Shown here: in pieces, positions 8,277 to 17,727 of the stretch
Layout: the number at the start of each line of letters is the position of its first letter
How positions within the stretch are numbered: the first letter of the stretch is position 1
Source of the DNA: CAIQPV01 sp963719855
GTDB lineage: Bacteria; Pseudomonadota; Gammaproteobacteria; Burkholderiales; Gallionellaceae
Assembly: GCA_963719855.1 (NCBI GenBank)
Contig: CAVRDK010000004.1
Span: 682,001-746,000 of the forward strand
Direction: 5' to 3'
DNA length: 64,000 nucleotides
Translations under genes and position numbers: made by a program
The notes under the pieces: model-generated
Databases searched by the model: none
What the model saw: only the letters and a program-made list of their open reading frames with translations
What the model was told of the DNA's origin: nothing

Positions 8277-9581
8277 ATGAACCCAGTAATCATTGAGTCC
8301 ATCGACTATGAAGGTCGGGGCATCGCACACGCCGACGGCAAGGTGATTTTCATCGAAGGCGCGCTCACCGGCGAGCGCGTGACCTATTCTTCGTATCGCA
8401 AAAAGAACAACTATGAGCAGGCGCAAGTCGGCCTAATCCTGAAACAGTCTTTCATGCGTGTGCAGCCAAAGTGCCAGAATTTCGGCGTGTGCGGCGGCTG
8501 TTCCATGCAGCATCTGGAGGCGCGTGCGCAGGTCGCCGTCAAGCAGCGCGTGCTGGAAGACAATCTGGAACGTATCGGCAAGGTCAAGCCTGAAACCATG
8601 CTGCCCCCGATTTTTGGCCAGGCATGGGGCTATCGCCAGCGTGCGCGGCTGTCGGTGCGGCATGTATTGAAGAGGGGCAAGACGCTGGTAGGTTTCCGCG
8701 AGAAGAATGGCAAATATGTGGCGGACATGCGGCATTGCGAAATCCTGCCGCCTAAAATTGCCACTCTGCTGTCGCTACTGGGGGAGTTAAATGAGAGTTT
8801 TACCGTCCGCGATATATTGCCGCAAATCGAAGTAGCGGTAGGCGAGCATGTGGATGTGCTGGTGCTGCGCATCCTGCAAGCGCTCTCGCCCTCGGATGAA
8901 GCGGCGATCAAACAATTTGCCGACACGCACAAAGTGCAGTTCTGGACGCAAACCAAAGGGCCGGAAACAGTCATACCATTTTACCCGCTGGACGCGCCGC
9001 CGCTGACCTATAGCCTGCCTGAATTCGGCATCACCATGCCGTTCGCACCGACCGAATTCACTCAGGTGAACAGCGAAATGAATCGCCTGATGGTCAGCCG
9101 CGCCATGCGCCTGCTGGCCCCGCAGCCCGGCGAACGCATCGCCGATTTCTTCTGCGGCTTGGGCAATTTTACCCTGCCCATCGCAAGAAGCGGCGCGCAA
9201 GTGCTGGGCATCGAAGGCAGCGATGCGCTGGTGAAACGCGCCGGACAGAATGCGACATACAACGGCTTAGCGGGCAACACCAAATTTAAGACAATGAACC
9301 TGTTCGAGATGGATGAGGCGGCGTTAGGGAAATTAGGCCGCTTCGACAAATGGCTGGTTGACCCCCCGCGCGATGGCGCGTTTGAACTGATGAAATCCAT
9401 CAACGACGAAACTGCTCCGCGTCGTATCGTCTATGTATCCTGCAGTCCATCCACCTTGGCGCGCGACGCGGAAGTGCTGGTGCATTTGAAGGGCTACACG
9501 CTTAAAGCGGCGGGAGTAATGAACATGTTTCCACATACCTCGCATGTGGAGTCGATTGCGGTGTTTGAGAAAAACAGGTAA
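8277..9581 (+). CDS. rlmD: 23S rRNA (uracil-5-)-methyltransferase RlmD
   Basis: A 434-aa SAM-dependent enzyme that forms 5-methyluridine at U1939 of 23S rRNA. It has an N-terminal TRAM RNA-binding domain (about 1-60). An iron-sulfur cluster site follows (C-x5-CGGC-x2-QH, KCQNFGVCGGCSMQH at about 63-77, and a fourth cysteine in MRHCEIL). The methyltransferase domain has DFFCGLGNFTLPIA as the SAM loop and DPPRDG. YVSCSPSTLARD carries the catalytic cysteine. The length is normal for the family. It appears monocistronic. Confusion with RlmC or TrmA is unlikely given the TRAM domain and cluster. Confidence 0.93.
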   Translation: MNPVIIESIDYEGRGIAHADGKVIFIEGALTGERVTYSSYRKKNNYEQAQVGLILKQSFMRVQPKCQNFGVCGGCSMQHLEARAQVAVKQRVLEDNLERIGKVKPETMLPPIFGQAWGYRQRARLSVRHVLKRGKTLVGFREKNGKYVADMRHCEILPPKIATLLSLLGELNESFTVRDILPQIEVAVGEHVDVLVLRILQALSPSDEAAIKQFADTHKVQFWTQTKGPETVIPFYPLDAPPLTYSLPEFGITMPFAPTEFTQVNSEMNRLMVSRAMRLLAPQPGERIADFFCGLGNFTLPIARSGAQVLGIEGSDALVKRAGQNATYNGLAGNTKFKTMNLFEMDEAALGKLGRFDKWLVDPPRDGAFELMKSINDETAPRRIVYVSCSPSTLARDAEVLVHLKGYTLKAAGVMNMFPHTSHVESIAVFEKNR

Positions 9582-9707
9582 GGCATGTTTGGAACCGTTG
9601 CCGCTATTCACTTTTACCGAAACCTGACATCAGAATTCGAGATTATAATGGCTCGCCAGCCCGGACGAACCAGGGCACTGGATTATCGCAGTTCAAGTTT
9701 AAAATGA

Positions 9708-9733
9708 GCTGCGCGAGGGTTTATTCGCGCAGC
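9708..9733 (+). terminator. hairpin downstream of rlmD
   Basis: A perfect 9-bp stem (GCTGCGCGA / TCGCGCAGC) stands in the gap between converging rlmD and the next minus-strand gene. No strong T-run follows, so it is a candidate terminator or RNA structure only. A good -10-like TTATAAT lies at about 9650. Confidence 0.35.
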
Positions 9734-9757
9734 CTCGCTTGAGCGCAGAGTTAGGTT

Positions 9758-10069
9758 TCACCTAACTATGGTGATGAGGCCAAGACGTTCATATTCAGCG
9801 GCAATAGCATCGTTCCACATGCTGGATGCAGACTTGATATCAAGGTAATCTAAAACCAAACGAGAATGATCTTTTGTTTCAATTTCACATTCTCCGCAAT
9901 ACTTCCAACCATCTCGCCCGGCGTTATTTTCAACATTCATTCGTCGAAAAACCCCCTCGATGACGGTTCCGTCATTGAGCACAATTCGAGCAATGTCACC
10001 AACAGGAATTTGTTGAGAAATCGAGGCCATGTGATTTTGATCAGCAAAGGTTTCAGTCCAGCGTGCCAT
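9758..10069 (-). CDS. hypothetical protein (103 aa)
   Basis: I place the start at the ATG of MARWTETFADQNH, with GGAG ten bases upstream. The longer frame reaching to 10222 adds an unlikely tail. The protein is soluble and looks beta-rich at first (IPVGDIARIVLNDGTVIEGVFRRM), perhaps an SH3-like or Hfq-like small barrel. It has a CGEC pair and a helical C-terminus (WNDAIAAEYERLGLITI). No family was recognised. It stands alone next to a 560-base gene-poor stretch. Confidence 0.55.
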   Translation of the reverse strand: MARWTETFADQNHMASISQQIPVGDIARIVLNDGTVIEGVFRRMNVENNAGRDGWKYCGECEIETKDHSRLVLDYLDIKSASSMWNDAIAAEYERLGLITIVR

Positions 10070-10332
10070 TTTTTGTTTTCTCCAATAATAAAAAGATGAT
10101 CGAGTTGAAGAGGGCTTGTACCTAACGTTAAGCAGACACCAATAAGAGACCTGATTTTTTATCAGGGCAGGTGTATAAAAATTATCTGTGTGGAGCTGTT
10201 TCCATTTCAACCGGATACGCATTTTTAGCGCATCTTAAATAAGATATTGAAACCGCCAAACACACCTTCTGTGGCGTCGGTCTTGAATACGTCACATTTC
10301 ACAGACTGTTCGTCCGGGGTGTCGCCTGTCAT

Positions 10333-10417
10333 CCCCTGTCCGAGTAACACGGGGAGCTACGGATACATGGGAACGCAATCTATCTGCAAAAACCATTTCA
10401 CACAAGTGGAAAAAAGG
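10333..10417 (+). repeat. imperfect direct repeat, left copy flanking the MHYT-GGDEF gene
   Basis: About 75-85 bases resemble the stretch at 12578-12659 in the same orientation. Shared blocks include AACACGGGG, ACGGATACAT and GAACGCAATCTATC. The copies bracket the MHYT-PAS-GGDEF gene. In the 10070-10633 gap I see no gene; a tRNA T-arm-like TAGTTCGAATCTA lies at about 10446. Confidence 0.5.
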
Positions 10418-10633
10418 TCTATGTATTTTGGACTTCGGCCACCTAGTTCGAATCTAACTCGGGGAGCCAATTAGGACATGATGATAAAACTCAGCAATTG
10501 GCACAAACAAGCCGCTCACGAAGTGCCGTTGGCAGTCAAAATCATGACCTGTTCCGCCCACTCATCTAAAATATAGGCACTGGAAAGTTGTGGTTTCTGA
10601 TTATCATTTTGCTCGCTGCCTGCCTGTTCGAAT

Positions 10634-12292
10634 CTAAAGACAAGCGGTATCGCGCCCCGCCGTCTTGGCTTGGTACATCGCTTTGTCTGCGCATTTGAGT
10701 AAATCATTGACGCTTAGCCGATTACCGTTAAACATACTGACACCTACGCTGGCAGTGGTGCGGTATTCATATTCCTCTAATTGATATGGCTGGCTCAAAG
10801 CAGTACGGATTTTCTCCGCAACCAGTTCGGTGGCGGTAGTTGCTTCAACATCTGCGCAGCTCAATGCCTCCAGTACCACGACGAATTCATCACCGCCAAA
10901 TCGCGCTACGGTATCGCCATCACGCACACAATCTTGCAGCCGTTTGGCGACTTCGATCAGCAGCATATCACCGACATTATGCCCCTTGGTATCGTTGAGG
11001 GTCTTGAAACGATCCATATCCAGAAACATCACTGCGCCATGCTGTCCACTGCGCGCGCTGACGGCGAGAGCCTGATGCAGGCGATCCATCAGTAGGCGGC
11101 GGTTGGGCAGGCTGGTGAGCGAATCGTAAAGGGCAAGTTGACGAACTTCTTCTTCAGCCAGTTTGCGATCAGTGATATCCGTTCGTATTGCGACATATTG
11201 AAATGGTTTGCCATCGCTGCCTATGTTGGGAACGATGGTGGTGTCCACCCAATACAGATGACCATCCTTGGCACGATTACAAAAATCCCCATGCCATACA
11301 TTTCCCGCAGCAATGGTGCGATACATGCCGCGAAAGAATTCTTCAGAATGGATATCAGAATTGATCAAACGATGATTCTGCCCGAGCAACTCGTTGCGTG
11401 GATACTGGCTGATAGCGCAGAATTTGTCGTTGGCATAAGTAATTGTGCCGTGCACGTCGGTAATCGCCACGATTGAGTGCTGATCAAGTGCATATTTTTG
11501 ATACTCCAAATCCATCAATACCTGCCTATGGGCTTGTTCGAGTTGTGCTAATGCCCGCGCATTCTGCCGTGCCATGCGCTGATCGAACAATGTGGCAAGA
11601 ATGCCGCCGCCAAACCAGAGCAAAGAAATCAGCGATACCATCATGGCAAGAATATCCGGAGCAACCCGTGCCGCACCTGCCAAACACATGCTGTTGAGTT
11701 GAATGTTTGCTCCGAACATGGCGGTGTAATGCATACCAGAAATCGCCAAACCCATGATCACGCCGCCCAGCACGAAGCGCGGTAGCAGGGCCAGCTTGAT
11801 GCGCTCCCCCTGATACATCATGAGCAATGCGCCCCATGAGGCGATAATGGCAATTGCCACGGACAAGATAAAAATCAGTGGGTCATAACTAATTTCCGGC
11901 GACATCTTGAGAGCAGCCATGCCGGTGTAATGCATGATGCTGATGCCCGCACCCATCACCAAGCCGCTTACGATGATACGGATATTGCTGATGCTGTGCT
12001 CATGCAGCACATAGAAACCGAGTAAAGCCGCTGCAATCGCAGGCAAAGCAGAAAGAAGGGTCAACGTTAGGTCATAGCTGACAGGGATGGGTAAGTGGAA
12101 CGCCAACATGCCGATGAAGTGCATCGACCAGATGGTAAATCCTAGTGTGATGCCGCCGGTAACCATCCACATCCATGCCGAGCGGCCGCTATTCTCGCGC
12201 ATGCGCTGTGCATGAGTAAGTGCCGTGAACGAACCGATCATCGCGACCAGCACGGACAGCACTACCAGCGGAATATTCCAATCAATTAACAA
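10634..12292 (-). CDS. MHYT-PAS-GGDEF membrane sensor diguanylate cyclase
   Basis: A 552-aa predicted diguanylate cyclase. The N-terminal MHYT domain (about 1-240) has seven membrane segments with the motifs MHFIGM, MHYTGM and MHYTAM. The family is thought to bind copper and sense a diatomic gas. A PAS domain follows (about 265-370, ITDVHGTITYANDKFCAIS; WHGDFCNRAKDGHLYWVDTTIVP). GGDEF is complete, with FLDMDRFKTLND and RFGGDEF. The inhibitory site RDGD is present, unlike in the other two GGDEF proteins here. Translation seems to begin at TTG 12292. A tiny ATG-AAT-TGT-TAA frame overlaps that start and may influence initiation. Confidence 0.9.
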   Translation of the reverse strand: MLIDWNIPLVVLSVLVAMIGSFTALTHAQRMRENSGRSAWMWMVTGGITLGFTIWSMHFIGMLAFHLPIPVSYDLTLTLLSALPAIAAALLGFYVLHEHSISNIRIIVSGLVMGAGISIMHYTGMAALKMSPEISYDPLIFILSVAIAIIASWGALLMMYQGERIKLALLPRFVLGGVIMGLAISGMHYTAMFGANIQLNSMCLAGAARVAPDILAMMVSLISLLWFGGGILATLFDQRMARQNARALAQLEQAHRQVLMDLEYQKYALDQHSIVAITDVHGTITYANDKFCAISQYPRNELLGQNHRLINSDIHSEEFFRGMYRTIAAGNVWHGDFCNRAKDGHLYWVDTTIVPNIGSDGKPFQYVAIRTDITDRKLAEEEVRQLALYDSLTSLPNRRLLMDRLHQALAVSARSGQHGAVMFLDMDRFKTLNDTKGHNVGDMLLIEVAKRLQDCVRDGDTVARFGGDEFVVVLEALSCADVEATTATELVAEKIRTALSQPYQLEEYEYRTTASVGVSMFNGNRLSVNDLLKCADKAMYQAKTAGRDTACL

Positions 12293-12577
12293 TTCATGCC
12301 TTTGCCCTGCCTACCTACTCAGGTTTGCACAACGACAAACTGATACACCCGTCTGTACCCCTTTCATCATTTCTTCCTAATCTTTAGCCATTGCTCCATG
12401 ACTGGGCACAAATCCATAAGGTGGCTTTGGCGTACTATTATGCGCTTTTGTCAGAAGAAGATGCGCTCGTCGTTTAAGCAAATTGGAAGGCGGGAGTGGC
12501 GTGTCGGTGGCACATTCCCGCCATTCGCCAGTATCCGCTTTGTATCGGCTCAATTTACCGTTGAGCGTTCCGCTATT

Positions 12578-12659
12578 TCCCCGTCCAAGCAACACGGGGG
12601 TACGGATACATAAGAACGCAATCTATCAGCGAAAACCATATTTTGCCAGTGGGTAAAAT
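12578..12659 (+). repeat. imperfect direct repeat, right copy
   Basis: Second copy of the repeat seen at 10333-10417, with the same core blocks and strand. It is followed by a T-arm-like CTGGTTTGAGTCCAG. The 12293-12734 gap otherwise shows no gene. Confidence 0.5.
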
Positions 12660-12734
12660 TCTGGTTTGAGTCCAGGTCAGCGAGGTAATCAAAACTTGAT
12701 ATTGAATTCGCAGTACAAACCAGATGCCCAAAAC

Positions 12735-12762
12735 AAAAAGGCGACCGATCGGTCGCCTTTTT
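12735..12762. terminator. bidirectional Rho-independent terminator
   Basis: A perfect 28-bp palindrome with a GC core (GGCGACCGATCGGTCGCC) flanked by A5 and T5. It ends the Bax-inhibitor gene on the minus strand and would also work on the plus strand. Confidence 0.9.
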
Positions 12763-12779
12763 GTTTTGCATTACTTCGT

Positions 12780-13469
12780 TTAATCCCGCTCGCCGCTAAA
12801 CGCCATCAGCAGTTGCAGCAGGTTAATGAACAGGTTGTAGATGTCCAAATACAGGCTCAGCGTCGCCATCACGTAGTTGGTTTCACCGCCCTGTACAATC
12901 CGGCTGACATCGAACAGGATGTAAGCCGAGAAAATCATCACGGCTATCGCGGAGATGGTCAGCGACAGGGCGGGCATCTGAAAGAAGATGTTGGCCAGCG
13001 ACGCGACGATCAGCAAAATCAGTCCGATGAACAAAAACTTGCCCATGAAGCTGAAATCCCTCTTGGTCACGGTGGCGAGGGTCGCCAAGCTGCCGAAGAT
13101 GATCCCGGTGCCGCCTGCGGCCATACCGATCAGTTGTGCGCCATTCTTAAAGTGGAGCGCCATTTGCAGAATGGGGCCGAGGAACACGCCCGCCACGAAG
13201 GTAAAGCCGAGCAGTGCCACGACGCCCCACACGCTATCGCGCAATGCGGTGACGGCAAACATCAAACCCATCATTGCGCCGAACATCAGCAACGCGCCCA
13301 TGATCGGGTGCAGAGCCATGAAAGAAAAGTTGATGGATGTGCCAATGAACGCACCGATGATGGTCGGGATCATGGTCAGCGACAGCATCAAATAAGTGTT
13401 GCGCAACACTTGGTTCTGCACGAGTGCGCTCGAATCGGGTTGCGTCAGGACTTGAGATTCGTATTGCAT
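12780..13469 (-). CDS. Bax inhibitor-1/YccA family membrane protein
   Basis: A 229-aa integral membrane protein starting at MQYESQVL, with GGAGGA four bases upstream. The longer frame to 13565 has no such signal. About seven hydrophobic helices run from residue 25 to the end. The family-typical features are GVFLGPIL in the middle and, near the C-terminus, YILFDVSRIVQGGETNYVMATLSLYLDIYNLFINLLQLL with its acidic residues. BI-1 homologues such as E. coli YccA modulate the FtsH protease, and some act as calcium leak channels; which role applies here is unknown. It is monocistronic with a strong terminator. Confidence 0.9.
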   Translation of the reverse strand: MQYESQVLTQPDSSALVQNQVLRNTYLMLSLTMIPTIIGAFIGTSINFSFMALHPIMGALLMFGAMMGLMFAVTALRDSVWGVVALLGFTFVAGVFLGPILQMALHFKNGAQLIGMAAGGTGIIFGSLATLATVTKRDFSFMGKFLFIGLILLIVASLANIFFQMPALSLTISAIAVMIFSAYILFDVSRIVQGGETNYVMATLSLYLDIYNLFINLLQLLMAFSGERD

Positions 13470-13612
13470 ATTTCCTCCATTATAGAATGCGATTAAATCA
13501 ATCAGCGGAGGTGAGACTACAGAAACGGGGTGAAAGTTGCAATCGTGCAATGTTAAATTGTGCAAGGAGACCTTTTAGATAACAGGTGATTTCGGGTATC
13601 ATGCGCGCCATT

Positions 13613-13700
13613 GGAAGCTTGGGTGAGTGGTTTAAACCAGCAGTCTTGAAAACTGCCGAACAGAAATGTTCCGTGAGTTCGAATCTCACAGCTTCCGCCA
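13613..13700 (+). tRNA. tRNA-Ser (anticodon UGA)
   Basis: An 88-base class II tRNA. The acceptor stem pairs GGAAGCT with AGCTTCC and the CCA is encoded. The anticodon stem GCAGT/ACTGC holds the loop CTTGAAA, giving anticodon TGA. A variable arm (ACAGAAATGTT) and T-loop TTCGAATC follow. It is the likely attachment site of the integrase-bearing island just downstream. Confidence 0.96.
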
Positions 13701-13735
13701 CGAACTCGTTATTAACTCGTCTCGTCCAATCTCAT

Positions 13736-13770
13736 AAACCCGCATAGCATAAGGCTATAGCGGGTTTTTT
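13736..13770 (+). terminator. terminator after tRNA-Ser
   Basis: AAACCCGC pairs with GCGGGTTT, with an inner ATAGC/GCTAT stem, followed by TTTTTT. This is a typical intrinsic terminator for the tRNA transcript. Confidence 0.85.
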
Positions 13771-13816
13771 AACGCTCAACCGGTATCAGTCAATCTCACT
13801 CAAGCTTGCATTATTT

Positions 13817-13863
13817 GTTGGTAAAGATTACTCTATTTACCAGCAAATAATTTATTTACCAAC
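13817..13863. promoter_or_regulatory. three GTTGGTAAA-type sites before the integrase
   Basis: GTTGGTAAA occurs at 13817-13825. Inverted copies are TTTACCAGC at 13836-13844 and TTTACCAAC at 13855-13863. The first two make a 14-bp inverted repeat with one mismatch. Similar sites lie at the other end of the island (22959-22979). I infer integrase arm-binding sites and/or an autoregulatory operator. Confidence 0.55.
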
Positions 13864-13881
13864 GCACGCGGGGTGATGGTC

Positions 13882-15123
13882 ATGGCACTAACAGAGCTTA
13901 AGGTTAAGAGGGCGAAAGCAACTGAAAAGCAGCAAAAGCTATCTGATGGCAGCGGCTTATATCTGTTGATACACCCGAACGGCGGTAAGTATTGGCAGAT
14001 GGCTTATCGCTTCGCTGGCAAGCAGAAAACGCTGTCATTGGGTGTATATCCAGACGTGAGTCTCTTAGATGCGAGGGGGCGGCGCGAACAGGCGCGCAAG
14101 TTGCTGGCGAATGGAGCAGACCCCAGCGCGGTAAAGCAGGAAGCGAAACAGGCAAGCTTCAGAGTGCAGGTTGCCAGCGAAAACAACTTCGCCACACTTG
14201 CCACTGAATTCCACAAAGTTAAATCCCCGATGTGGACATCCGGACACGCTAAACAATGGCTAGGCAATCTGGAAAAATATGCCTTGCCCGTCATAGGTAA
14301 CCGCCCGATTACTGATATTGAGCCGATGGAATTGGTCGGCATCATGCGAACGGTTGAGACTAACGGCACATTCGAGACACGGGATCGCCTGCTGCAATCA
14401 ATCAGTGCGGTGTTCAAGTATGCAATCGCTACAGGTAGGGCGAAATACAATCCGGCAGAAATCCGCATGGCACTTGCTGACAGGCCAAAGGTAGAGCATT
14501 TCAACTGCATTCCGACGGCAGAACTGCCCACATTCCTGCGTGCGGTAACCGCCTATCAGAATATGGATAAAGTCTCGCCCATCGCCATAGCCGCCCTACG
14601 CCTGCTGATGTTGACGGCAACCCGCACCAGCGAAGTGCGCTATTCCAAGTGGGAGGACTTTGACCTAGATGCGGGATGCTGGGTTATTCCTGCAGAACAG
14701 GTTGGGCGCAAGGGCAAGGGCGACAAGCGCAAAGATCATGCAGTACCTCTATCCACTCAAGCCGTGGCAATTCTGCGCGGCTTAATACCTTTTACAGGGC
14801 AAGGTGAGTATGTATTCCCGAACCGCAATTACTCAGGCAAGGTAATCAGTGAAAATACGGTATTGAAAATTATTGAGACAATCGGCTACAAAGGCAAGAT
14901 GACCGGACACGGATTCAGGAGCTTGGCGCGCACCGTGCTGGGCGATATGGGGCATCGCTGGGAAGTGCTGGAGGCGATGCTATCCCATGCGCTTGTGAAC
15001 CAGACGGCGGCGGCATACGTGCGGACTTCTTACTTTGAAGAGCGGCGCGGCATCATGCAACAGTGGGCAGACTATCTCGCCAAGGTAGAGCAAGGCGCGG
15101 AAGTGATACCGCTGCGCGCATAA
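13882..15123 (+). CDS. tyrosine recombinase/integrase (DUF4102 type)
   Basis: Site-specific integrase of about 413 aa. I chose the ATG of MALTELKVK, the usual beginning of this family; GTG and ATG codons lie up to nine bases upstream. The N-terminal DUF4102 domain (LSDGSGLYLLIHPNGGKYWQMAYRFAGKQKTLSLGVYP, about 15-85) precedes a SAM-like core-binding domain. The catalytic domain has TATRTSEVR (first Arg), GHGFR (His-x2-Arg), LSH and the nucleophile region AAYVRTSYFEER. The gene directly follows tRNA-Ser(UGA), the expected target for P4-like integrases. It appears complete and possibly active. Confidence 0.94.
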   Translation: MALTELKVKRAKATEKQQKLSDGSGLYLLIHPNGGKYWQMAYRFAGKQKTLSLGVYPDVSLLDARGRREQARKLLANGADPSAVKQEAKQASFRVQVASENNFATLATEFHKVKSPMWTSGHAKQWLGNLEKYALPVIGNRPITDIEPMELVGIMRTVETNGTFETRDRLLQSISAVFKYAIATGRAKYNPAEIRMALADRPKVEHFNCIPTAELPTFLRAVTAYQNMDKVSPIAIAALRLLMLTATRTSEVRYSKWEDFDLDAGCWVIPAEQVGRKGKGDKRKDHAVPLSTQAVAILRGLIPFTGQGEYVFPNRNYSGKVISENTVLKIIETIGYKGKMTGHGFRSLARTVLGDMGHRWEVLEAMLSHALVNQTAAAYVRTSYFEERRGIMQQWADYLAKVEQGAEVIPLRA

Positions 15124-15226
15124 TACGACTTACCAATCGCTTGCCAATATCCGCAATCGGCAATTTCTGCCGTTCGCGAATGGGCAGTGAGGATTCACTG
15201 CGTTCAGTCAAAAACAGGTGGCAAAC

Positions 15227-15321
15227 ATGGATTCTGAACAGATAGAAAATGCCGTGAAGATTTCTTATGGAAAACTCCCCTATAAAGCTGACCTCGAACC
15301 AATATTATTGGCAAGCATGGA
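15227..15321 (+). pseudogene. 5' fragment of a hypothetical gene cut by the IS21 element
   Basis: An ATG with a weak AGGTGG upstream opens a frame encoding MDSEQIENAVKISYGKLPYK and about 12 more residues. It then enters the left end of the IS21-family element, where TAG stops it at 15343. I do not find a clear continuation on the other side of the element. The function is unknown. Confidence 0.4.
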
Positions 15322-15428
15322 TGTTGAATTGCACCTAATGTAGACCCTCCCAACGCAGTAAATTGCAATAAGTTGCATTCAAATTTGACCCACGTATACA
15401 TACTGTCCTGCTCATATTTTGAGCAGGA

Positions 15429-16961
15429 GTGACAGGAGTGATAAACGTGGCGATATTAAGCACTATTAGACGCTGGCATTTTCGCGACAACATGCCGATA
15501 CGAGAGATCGTACGCAAGACAGGCATAGCTCGAAATACCATCAGGAAATACTTAGCCAACAAAGTTGTTGAGCCTAAGTATCCGAACCGAAAGACACCCA
15601 GCAAGCTCGACGATTACGCCGACAAACTGAGGCTATGGCTGAAGACGGAATCGGGCAAGGGACGCAAACAGAAGCGCTGTGTCAAAGCACTTTACGGCGA
15701 TTTGATTAAATTGGGCTTCACTGGCTCTTACGACCGAGTCGCTGCCTTTGCCAAGCGATGGCGGCAAGAACAGCAAGAGCTGGCCAAGACTGCCGGACGT
15801 GGCACATTCATCCCACTCACCTTTGCACCAGGAGAAGCATTTCAGTTCGATTGGAGTGAAGACTGGGCTGTCATTGCAGGTGTTCGCACCAAATTGCAAA
15901 TCGCACACTTCAAGCTCAGCCATAGTCGAGCCTTCTACTTACGTGCCTATCCACTCCAGACACACGAGATGTTGTTCGATGCACACAACCATGCCTTCGC
16001 TACCTTTGGTGGTGTACCTGCTCGTGGCATTTACGACAACATGAAGACAGCCGTGGATAAGGTAAAGAAGGGCAAGCAACGCGATGTCAACATCCGCTTC
16101 GCCGCCATGGTGAGCCACTATCTGTTTGATGCCGAGTTCTGCAATCCCGCATCCGGCTGGGAGAAGGGACAGATCGAGAAGAACGTACAGGATTCCCGTC
16201 ACCGCATCTGGAACCAGCTTCCTGAATTCGGCAGCTTGGAGGAACTCAATGAGTGGCTACAGCGTCGCTGCTTGTTGCTCTGGAGCGAGATCAAACACCC
16301 TGAACAGAAAGAGAGGGACATCGCGGATGTCTATCTCGACGAGAAATCATCCCTGATGGAGTTATCCTGTCCGTTCGATGGATTCGTGGAGGACACCAAA
16401 CGCGTATCACCCACCTGTTTGGTTACGTTTGAACGTAACCGTTATAGCGTGCCGGCCTCCTATGCCAATCGCCCGATCAGTCTGCGGGTGTATGCAGACC
16501 GACTGGTGTTTGCAGCTGAAGCACAAATCATTGCCGAGCATGCGAGGGTGATCTCAAACAAACATGGCCCAGGTGTTACTCGCTACGATTGGCATCATTA
16601 CTTGAGCGTACTGCAACGCAAACCCGGCGCATTGCGTAATGGAACGCCGTTCACCGAACTGCCTGCCGGATTCAAGCGCCTGCAGTCTATCCTGCTCAAA
16701 CGTCAGGGCGGTGATCGGGAGATGGTGGAGATTCTGGCGCTGGTTCTGCAACACGATGAGTCGGCGGTGCTGACGGCGGTTGAGTTGGCTTTGGAGAGTG
16801 GCACTCCATCCAAACAGCATGTGCTGAACCTGCTTAAACGACTGATTGAACCCGCACCACCGGCACCTGTCGATACACCAACTCCTCTGATACTGGTGGT
16901 CGAGCCACAGGCGAATGTCAGCCGCTATGATGAATTACGGGAGGTGCGTCATGCAGCATGA
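15429..16961 (+). CDS. istA: IS21 transposase IstA
   Basis: The DDE transposase of the element, 510 aa. The N-terminal helix-turn-helix (about 20-50, MPIREIVRKTGIARNTIRKYL) binds the ends. The rve-type catalytic core shows the acidic triad in FDWSED, IYDNMKTAVDK and GWEKGQIEKNVQ. The C-terminal part (about 300-480) has the family's Mu-transposase-like segment. It starts at GTG or ATG near 15429, just after the inner left repeats. It ends overlapping istB by 11 bases, normal for the family. No disruption is seen. Confidence 0.92.
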   Translation: MTGVINVAILSTIRRWHFRDNMPIREIVRKTGIARNTIRKYLANKVVEPKYPNRKTPSKLDDYADKLRLWLKTESGKGRKQKRCVKALYGDLIKLGFTGSYDRVAAFAKRWRQEQQELAKTAGRGTFIPLTFAPGEAFQFDWSEDWAVIAGVRTKLQIAHFKLSHSRAFYLRAYPLQTHEMLFDAHNHAFATFGGVPARGIYDNMKTAVDKVKKGKQRDVNIRFAAMVSHYLFDAEFCNPASGWEKGQIEKNVQDSRHRIWNQLPEFGSLEELNEWLQRRCLLLWSEIKHPEQKERDIADVYLDEKSSLMELSCPFDGFVEDTKRVSPTCLVTFERNRYSVPASYANRPISLRVYADRLVFAAEAQIIAEHARVISNKHGPGVTRYDWHHYLSVLQRKPGALRNGTPFTELPAGFKRLQSILLKRQGGDREMVEILALVLQHDESAVLTAVELALESGTPSKQHVLNLLKRLIEPAPPAPVDTPTPLILVVEPQANVSRYDELREVRHAA

Positions 16962-17727
16962 GGCCATGATGACATCGCTCAAAGCGATCAAGATGTATGG
17001 CATGGCACAGGCTGTCGATGAACTTGCCAAGCAAGGTTCACCGGCATACCAAAGTGCACAGGAGATGTTGGGCACACTGCTCAAGGCAGAGATGGCTGAA
17101 CGCGAAGTGCGTTCAATCGGCTACCAAATGAAGGCAGCCAGATTCCCGGTCTACCGCGACCTTGCGAGCTTCGACTTTAGTCAGAGTGCGGCAAACGAGA
17201 CTTTGATTCGACAGTTGCACCGCTGTGAGTTTATGGATCAGGTGCACAACGTTGTGCTAGTCGGTGGACCTGGGACTGGCAAGACGCACCTTGCAACTGC
17301 ACTCGGCGTACAGGCGGTGCAACACCAGCATCGTCGAGTGCGTTTCTACTCGACTATCGAGTTGGTTAATACGCTGGAGTTAGAGAAGACCGCAGGTAAG
17401 CAGGGGCAACTCGCCAGTCGGATGGTGCATGCTGATTTAGTGATTCTGGATGAACTGGGCTATCTGCCGTTCAGTCAAGCAGGCGGCGCTTTGCTGTTCC
17501 ACTTCATCGGCAAGCTCTACGAGCGTACCAGTCTGGTCATCACAACCAATCTGAGCTTCGCGGAATGGGGAAGTGTGTTTGGGGATGCGAAGATGACGAC
17601 AGCGCTACTGGATAGGCTGACGCATCACTGCCACATCGTGGAGACCGGCAACGATAGTTATCGATTCAGGAATAGTACAAATCAATCTGGGAAGGAGAAG
17701 AAAAACAAAAAACTATCCACAACTTGA
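16951..17727 (+). CDS. istB: IS21 helper ATPase IstB
   Basis: An AAA+ ATPase of 258 aa related to DnaC, which selects target DNA and stimulates IstA. I chose the ATG of MQHEAMMTSLKAIKMYGMAQ, with GGGAGGT just upstream inside the istA end. The Walker A motif is GGPGTGKTHLATA (about residue 107). Walker B is DLVILDELGYLPF, with the sensor region LVITTNLSFAEWGSVFGD. It appears complete. The C-terminal tail is lysine-rich. Confidence 0.93.
   Translation: MQHEAMMTSLKAIKMYGMAQAVDELAKQGSPAYQSAQEMLGTLLKAEMAEREVRSIGYQMKAARFPVYRDLASFDFSQSAANETLIRQLHRCEFMDQVHNVVLVGGPGTGKTHLATALGVQAVQHQHRRVRFYSTIELVNTLELEKTAGKQGQLASRMVHADLVILDELGYLPFSQAGGALLFHFIGKLYERTSLVITTNLSFAEWGSVFGDAKMTTALLDRLTHHCHIVETGNDSYRFRNSTNQSGKEKKNKKLSTT

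Noticed and set aside
9758..10222. Longer form of the 103-aa hypothetical gene
   Set aside because: A good ribosome site precedes the internal ATG at 10069, and the extra residues look like translated non-coding DNA.
10223..12659. tRNA-like fragments around the MHYT gene (TTCGAATC at 10448, TTTGAGTCC at 12663)
   Set aside because: Only T-arm-like hairpins are seen; no acceptor or anticodon arm can be folded, so no tRNA is called.
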